From Byssochlamys sp. IMV 00236 (lineage: Eukaryota; Ascomycota; Eurotiomycetes; Eurotiales; Thermoascaceae), in NCBI GenBank assembly GCA_001931875.2, contig MSJH02000839.1, forward strand, positions 1 to 64,000: a DNA stretch of 64,000 bases, in the 5' to 3' direction. Shown piece after piece: positions 58,326 through 64,000 of this stretch. Below the pieces are notes generated by a model. That model was given only the letters and a program-made list of their open reading frames with translations. It did not search any database and was not told the origin of the DNA. Every line of letters begins with the position of its first letter. Position 1 is the first letter of the stretch. A program made the position numbers and the translations under genes.

Positions 58326-60140
58326 GCGGGGTTAATTAACTGATAGTGAATTAGGCCAGGCTCAGGCCCTTCGTCAATTCTACAATTCCCAGAGCAGTTT
58401 CGACGATGTAGAATTTGGTGGTTGAAACCCAGGCACCTAAACCGTGGGCTTTGTCAATGTTGGCGGTATTCGGTACTGCTTTGCCAGTGCCAGTGCCAGC
58501 TGCGCGAATGATGGCAATGAATAGACACGGGACACAATGAAGCTGTTCGCCCTTCTGATGAGGAAGCGTGATAGCAGAGTATCCAAGCGTTCGCCCATTC
58601 CGGGGTAGGGGACGCGCGGGCTATCAGCTCAGGATTCGTCGTAGATTGCACTGCCTCCGCATGCTCAGACGCGCGCTAAATCTGTTTAGAGCCTTGACCA
58701 ATCCGCTCTACTGTAAGCCATGAAGAACTACTGCGTTAGTAACATGAAGATAAACATAGTTACGTTAGATTTGCAATATAGAAGAAATCCTATAGGGCGT
58801 TTTATACCCCGGACGGAGCCAAGCCCAACTCTAATCCTCCTAGAAGCTTAACCGGTCAGTTGACTAGCTAATTGGTTGGTCGATTGTCAGCTACTTGAAT
58901 AAGTCAGCTAGTTAGAGTTACGGTATTTTATTAGCATTTTATTATTATATATTTATATGTTGCTTCCGATTGCGCTAACTGATTACTAATTGGCTAAACG
59001 ACTTGACTAATGTAGATTCCGGACGGGCTAGGTATGCACCTGCCTAACACTGTTAGACTATCTACTCTACTCCGTATTTCGCGCACGTGGAACAAAGCCA
59101 CCCTTGCTAAAACGAAATGTAGATAATCCCTCTCATTCCTGAGCGATACATAGTAGTAGATATGCTATCACCAAGCAATATATAATTGGTGTGATTGCTC
59201 TAGATACATGATAACGGACCAGTAGTACAAGGAAGGCCTGTATGACCCGATTGCTGCATTATTCTATGAGTGATTTTACTTGCCTCGGTGACTTCGGTCT
59301 CACAGAGAAATCTGGCGTGTCAGTGCTAAATGCGCCTAAAAGCTTGACTGATCCACTCAAAGATACCGCTAGACCATATACGGAAGCTACCGGCTATGGC
59401 CGCACAAATCAGAGCGACTAGAGGAAGCTTGTCTGAAACCCTATGTGTGACAGGCCAACCAAGCTTTACGGCGATAATGCCGGTCCCACATACCGGTGGG
59501 TTCATTAATTAATGAAATGAACATCGGCTGTCCCGAGACGATTATGGTATTCTCTGGGAGTCTGATAAGGCAAACTGGTGGTGCGACACACGCGAGTGCG
59601 TCCAGGTGTTACGCAAGTGATCTTCGCGAGAAAGAAAGTACTAACTAACTAATTAAAGTCTGGGGATGTTGGAAAGCCACGCTGAAGCCTGGGTGAACCG
59701 GAATCAGAGAGTATCTTGCGTTCGATTTCCCACTGCCTATCTATGGTAATCATACCTGGCAGAGACGGATTATTGACGAACTAACTTATCGACGGGTCCT
59801 TCTGAGGGATTCTAGAGTCTAGAGTCGAGCAGAGCCCGTGGTCTTATCTGGGACTGATTGGTTGCCACCGTCAAAATGTCGAGATTTTACTCCGGATTCC
59901 GCCACTGGCTTCCACAGCCATGTGGAGAATTTTCACGTTGTATCGCGTGCCACTGTCACTGTATCGGTGCAGTCAGTGCGCCGCCTTTTTTCGGACACCG
60001 TCGGGCTTCTTGTTGAAAAGATATTACTATTTATCTATTCCTGCTGATCCCTCCAAGCGTCCACCACCTTGTGTCTCCCTCCCATTGTCAAGTTGACCCG
60101 TTGGTGTCAACCCCTTTTCAATCCCTTATCTTCAGTCACA
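58326..60140. other. Gene-poor region before the amino-acid permease
   Basis: 1.8 kb with no convincing ORF. There is an AT-rich stretch at about 58920-58965 and one TACTCCGTA word (59068-59076). The last 120 bp are C/T-rich leader for the permease. Confidence 0.5.
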
Positions 60141-62083
60141 ATGGCCCAACCCGCCAGCTTGATACTGGACGGAGGTGATCCGCGACTCCATGAAAAAGAG
60201 CGTGAGGTTTTGGATGCCGTAGACTATGGTGTCTCGACTAGCCAGGGCATCGCCATCAGTCCGCAGCATCGAAAACTGCATGACCCCGATGTAACATTCG
60301 AGGAATATTACTACTATGCACAACTTACTCGAGCCGAAGAAGAGCAGCACGCTGCTTCCGAGGAGACTGTGAAAGACAAAGGGATTTTGGCCTTTTTCTT
60401 TCCCACAAAAAATGATAGTGGTATTCAGAAGGTCTCCGACAATGCCGCGAGAGATGCCACGAAGATGAACACCAACAATGTGGCCACTCGCATGACCATC
60501 ACTGATGAGGAGTGGACCAATGCATCGCGTGCGCTCCGGACAGCCTCTCGTGGCGCTGTTTTCTATCTCATCACTACCGATATTCTCGGCCCCTTTGGTC
60601 TTCCCTATGCGTTTGCAAGCATGGGATGGGGGTAAGGTTCATTCACCTTTAAAAACTAAGAACCCGCGCTTATTCGTCACAGTCCAGGTGTTGCCCTATT
60701 TACCGTCTTCGCCGGTCTGGCCGGTTACTCTGGTTATCTTCTCTGGGAATCTTTCCTCGGTCTGGACTCGTACCAGTTCCCCGTGCGCAGCTTCGGTGAC
60801 ATCGGTTTCCGCCTCTACGGGCCATGGATCCGATACCTCTTCAACATCCTGCAGAGCATCCAGCTGTTGCTAAACGTGGGTCTAATCGTCATCTCCAATG
60901 GTGAAGCGTTGTCCCAGGCTACGAAGTTCAGGTTGTGCTTTATCATCTGCTGTCTGATCTGGGCATTGATTGGCTTTGTACTGGGCCAGGTCCGTACCTT
61001 GCAGAAGTTTGGATGGCTTGCCAATGCCGCTGTGTGGATCAATATCATCTGCATGATCATTAGTATGGGTGGTGCTGCTCACTCCCCTCCCAACTACACT
61101 GCTGCTTCACAGTCCGCTGGTGCCAGTATTGACGGCGGCAGCTTGATCACCCCTCATAATGGTGTTTACCCTCCAGTCACCACCAGCGGAGGCCTCCCGA
61201 ACGCCGGTGGCTTCACAGGGGCCGTTAGCGGCGCTATGCAGGCCGTGTTCTCCTATGGTGGTGCTATGGTGTTCCCTGAGTTTATGGCCGAGATGAAGCG
61301 ACCCAAGGACTTCCTGACTGCCATGTGGGGAGCCCAGGCTTTCATCTACTTCGTCTACATGTTCTACGGTCTCTTCATGTACGGCTACCAGGGACAGTAT
61401 GTCGTGAACCCAAGCTACCTTGGAATCAGCAAGTACAGCATCCAGACGGCCGGCAATGTTTTTGCCATGGTCAGTGCTGCTATCGCCGCTGCCCTATACG
61501 GCAACATTGGTATCAAAGGTGAGTCATCTCTTTCTATTATTATTATCATTACTTCTAGCAACAGAAGACAAGACTCTAACCAAACTATCTAGTCATCTAC
61601 AATAATATCTTTGTTGAACTTCTCAAAGCGCCACCCCTGACTACCACAGTCGGCAAACTGCTGTGGGCTGGTCTGATCCCAGTTTACTGGGGAATTGCCT
61701 TTGTCGTGGGAGCTGGTATCCCCAACTTCTCCGGCCTGACTTCCGTTGTCGCGGCATTTTGCATCCTCCAATTCACCTACACCTTCCCACCTGCGCTTGC
61801 CACCGCCTACTGGATCAAACGCGCCGCCCTCCGCGACGGCGAAGGCTTCAACCCCAGCACTGGGGAGACGATCCGTCAAGACTCCGGCATCAAGCGCATT
61901 TTCCGAGGTTTTGCGAACATGGAAACTAAGCAGTTGCTTATGAGCATCTTCAATATTCTCTACTTCCTTGGTGCATTGGCGCTAGCGGCTTTGGGAGCGT
62001 ACTCTGCCATTGAGGTATTGATTGCGGCATTCGCGGATAGCAGTGCGACGTCATTTACCTGCAAGAGTCCTTTGAACGGATAG
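60141..62083 (+). CDS. AAAP-family amino-acid permease (Mtr type)
   Basis: Plasma-membrane symporter of the amino acid/auxin permease family, close to the Neurospora Mtr neutral amino-acid permease group. Three exons join MGWG-PGVALFTVFAG (intron from 60633) and YGNIGIK-VIYNNIFVELL. The N-terminus of about 150 residues is hydrophilic and acidic. The first helices are AVFYLITTDILGPFGLPYAF and VALFTVFAGLAGYSGYLLW. The central GAVSGAMQAVFSYGGAMVFP with EFMAEMKRPKDF is the family's conserved block. About eleven hydrophobic segments are seen. Length is about 600 residues, longer than many because of the N-terminal tail. Specific substrate is not determined. ATG 60141 follows a pyrimidine-rich leader and a good Kozak-like acaatgg. 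Confidence 0.93.
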
Positions 62084-62501
62084 GCTTCTTTTCTGTTCCT
62101 AGGCTCAACGGCAATCTCCCTTTCACATTTACAATGACATTATGTACAGTAAAAATCTCATAGTAATGAGGCCTTTTTTGTATTACCAAATATTCATGCA
62201 AACTTTTCATCGAATTTATGAACTGAACCGACCCGATCTCACAAGAATAATCTGATTCGATTATTCGGTTAAGATAATGAGTATATACGTTCGACATGAT
62301 TCTCATCTAATAATCCTAGTACAGGCTTTGCCGTTGAAACTAAGTGCTTACTTTGCTTGACGTGAGATGATGACAACCCCACGTGGTTTTGAAAGGGGAA
62401 CGGCCCGTTAATTGGGCATCCGTTATTTAGTTACTGGCGAAGGGTCGGATTACGAGATATATCTGACGGTTGGATAGTTACGTAGACCAATTAGCAGTAT
62501 T
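62084..62501. other. Intergenic: permease 3' region
   Basis: AT-rich 3'-UTR-like sequence; no gene was seen. Confidence 0.5.
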
Positions 62502-62879
62502 TTAGTCAGACACATTTATTTTGGTCTGACCGGCACAGTATCTCGACTTAGACAACAATTCATTCCAGGCTAAGGCCTCTCTCGAAGTCTTCCTCTGACT
62601 TACCTGTACTGAAAAGTAGGGTACAGAAAAGCAGGAATAGTGCCCATGATTGATTTTTACAAGCTCATCTCGCTTCATATCATCGCGAACCACTGAATAC
62701 CTGTATATTTCGTCTCCTAAATCCTGCCGTGCGTTGTTTGATCTTCTTCCAGGGAAGAATCCATCAGGGATCGTTGTTGGGGCCTTATAAAGGGGGTATT
62801 CGAAGACAACATCACGGCCCTTCCCAGCACGTTTCTTCCCACCACCCTCAAAGACAGCAAGAATCCAATATTCATCCAT
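62502..62879 (-). CDS. Small uncharacterised ORF (125 codons)
   Basis: An uninterrupted minus-strand frame with ATG at 62879, starting MDEYWILAVFEGGGKKRAG and containing TTIPDGFFPGRRSNN and LGDEIYRYSVVRDDMKRDEL. The composition is balanced and protein-like, unlike the shadow ORFs. I do not recognise it; no domain, signal peptide or membrane segment is visible. It could be a species-restricted gene or the remains of a longer one. Confidence 0.35.
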   Translation of the reverse strand: MDEYWILAVFEGGGKKRAGKGRDVVFEYPLYKAPTTIPDGFFPGRRSNNARQDLGDEIYRYSVVRDDMKRDELVKINHGHYSCFSVPYFSVQVSQRKTSREALAWNELLSKSRYCAGQTKINVSD

Positions 62880-63727
62880 TTTAGTCAGGGTGATGGTTGC
62901 TCTCAAGGTTTGCTGTTAACGGTGGAGTAAATATTATTGCCATTAAGCTTATCCTTGCGGATCGAATGGAATTAGCCCAGTAGCTGTAAAACCGTTGCAA
63001 ATACTGGTAGGGAGATGCATATAAAGTACAATGAAGCTCTATTTATTGATATGATGGATGTCATTTCGAATAAGATATTGTACTGTACATATCTTTCGAC
63101 CCTAGGGCGCCTGTAGGCGGGGCGGGGTTGACCCTCACCTTCCGCATTGCGTTTAGAGGAATACAATCCAACCAGGTCCTACTTCTAACTGATGAAAGAA
63201 GGCACTAACTAAATACTACGGCCATGGTGCGATCAGAGCCAAGAATGGTCAGATAATAGCGGGGCTACAAATTCGGATAGAAGGAAAAAAAAGAAGAGAG
63301 ATGGTTTAAGTTTTCATCATGTCTTTCTTCGTTATAATAGTTATGTCTAATCTCGTGGTCGGGATTTGAATCCCTCTGTCTTTATAGGTTCGTAGTGACC
63401 ATTCTGCTCGACTCTCGCTGAAAAATGCAACCAAGGGAAAAGGAGCACGTTATCGCTGAGATGCTATCCAATCATAAACTTCCAAAAGTCCCAATTGCGC
63501 CGATGGAGATTCCATCACCATGCTAACTCCTTGCTTAAACGCTCATAATAGTTGACCCGCCATGCAATGCAGATGGTGGTACTCATAGGAAAAGAAAAGA
63601 AAAGATACCAGCCGAGTGTGCTGGGTGCCGACATTAGGTGTTCGGATCAAGAATGGTAATGAATAGTCCAATCAGATGTCGTAATGAAGAAAGTGCTCGC
63701 TTTCTTTTGGTTTCTTTTTTTTGCTGT
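62880..63727. other. Intergenic region near the window end
   Basis: No gene was recognised. A tRNA-like box pattern on the minus strand near 63340-63430 was examined and rejected. The last 100 bp are probably the 3' UTR of the partial gene. Confidence 0.45.
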
Positions 63728-64000
63728 TTAATAAGGACTCAACAGGCCCTGGATGCGATGGGTACTGCGGCTGGAAGTACTTCGTAGGCTGGCCGTGCTC
63801 CCAGCGCCCCGGAGAGTCTTGCGCATCTTTGATATGGCTCGCATGCGGTTCCGGCTTTGTCTTGAGGCGGAAGAGTTGATTGAATGTTGCGAGGAAAGCG
63901 AAGCAGTCGGGCTGGCAGGTTCTGCTGAAGTGTAGCCAACCACTCTTGCCCAGTATGAATGGGCTGCTGCCTCGGGGTGCTCCTCCATATACCACTCCGG
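63728..64000 (-). CDS. 3' end of an unidentified gene (partial)
   Basis: The minus-strand frame is open from the window edge to TAA at 63728-63730, giving the last 90 residues of a protein. The visible part begins PEWYMEEHPEAAAHSYWARV and turns into a Ser/Arg-rich basic tail (SRQSRNRMRAISKMRKTLRG, then STASLRSTSSRSTHR). No domain can be named from this end. The Ser/Arg-rich tail suggests a disordered, possibly phosphorylated C-terminus. Confidence 0.6.
   Translation of the reverse strand, partial: PEWYMEEHPEAAAHSYWARVVGYTSAEPASPTASLSSQHSINSSASRQSRNRMRAISKMRKTLRGAGSTASLRSTSSRSTHRIQGLLSPY

Noticed and set aside
63340..63430. Possible tRNA on the minus strand (GAGCAGAATGG A-box-like and GGGATTCAAATCCC B-box-like words)
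   Set aside because: The flanking acceptor strands do not pair and the T-stem lacks the G53-C61 pair, so no cloverleaf forms.
1..64000. CRISPR array or bacterial operon structure
   Set aside because: No spaced direct repeats are seen; the genes carry spliceosomal introns and are eukaryotic.

Overview
The window is eukaryotic and looks like a filamentous ascomycete. The genes carry several short introns (about 50-100 nt, GT...AG with CTAAC/CTGAC-like branch sites), intergenic spaces are compact, and there are Zn2Cys6 and Dal5/monocarboxylate-type transporter families. The cyclin B looks like NimE of aspergilli. The AT-saturated repeat remnants suggest repeat-induced point mutation (RIP). Eurotiales (Aspergillus/Penicillium) is my best guess; this is inference from gene content, not a search.

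Layout. 1-0.4 kb: AT-rich, probably RIP-mutated repeat. 0.9-16 kb: housekeeping block with trm11 (tRNA m2G10), a histidine-triad protein, cyclin B (nimE), mitochondrial ribosomal protein uL2m, a Zn2Cys6 transcription factor and tex1/THOC3. 16.8-25 kb: more variable stretch with a Dal5-type permease, an assembly gap, an orphan retrotransposon gag, rpp40 (RNase P/MRP) and an unrecognised acidic/Pro-Ser-rich protein. 25.9-53.7 kb: dense conserved block with dna2, complex I ESSS subunit, a Nit-type amidase, dis3/rrp44, a monocarboxylate-type transporter, a paxillin-like LIM protein, trm8, vps25, a six-BRCT Brc1/Rtt107 protein, a peroxisomal alpha/beta hydrolase ending in SKL, and an alkaline ceramidase. 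54.1-55.5 kb: a RIP-degraded Tc1/mariner element with perfect 27-bp inverted ends. 55.5-60.1 kb: gene-poor, with a broken HET-associated-type ORF and a NucA/NucB-like nuclease fragment. 60.1-64 kb: an AAAP amino-acid permease, a small uncertain ORF, and the 3' end of a gene running off the window.

Most genes act independently. Several share themes: tRNA/RNA processing (trm11, trm8, rpp40, dis3, tex1), replication and damage response (dna2, brc1), and cell cycle (nimE). Divergent pairs with a shared upstream region are nimE/uL2m, dna2/ESSS, nit/dis3, transporter/LIM protein, trm8/vps25 and brc1/hydrolase. Gene models were spliced by hand; for most multi-exon genes the exon phases were checked to sum to a whole number of codons. 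No convincing new multi-gene system was found. The best leads are the orphan protein at 23.7-25.0 kb and the mobile-element remnants.
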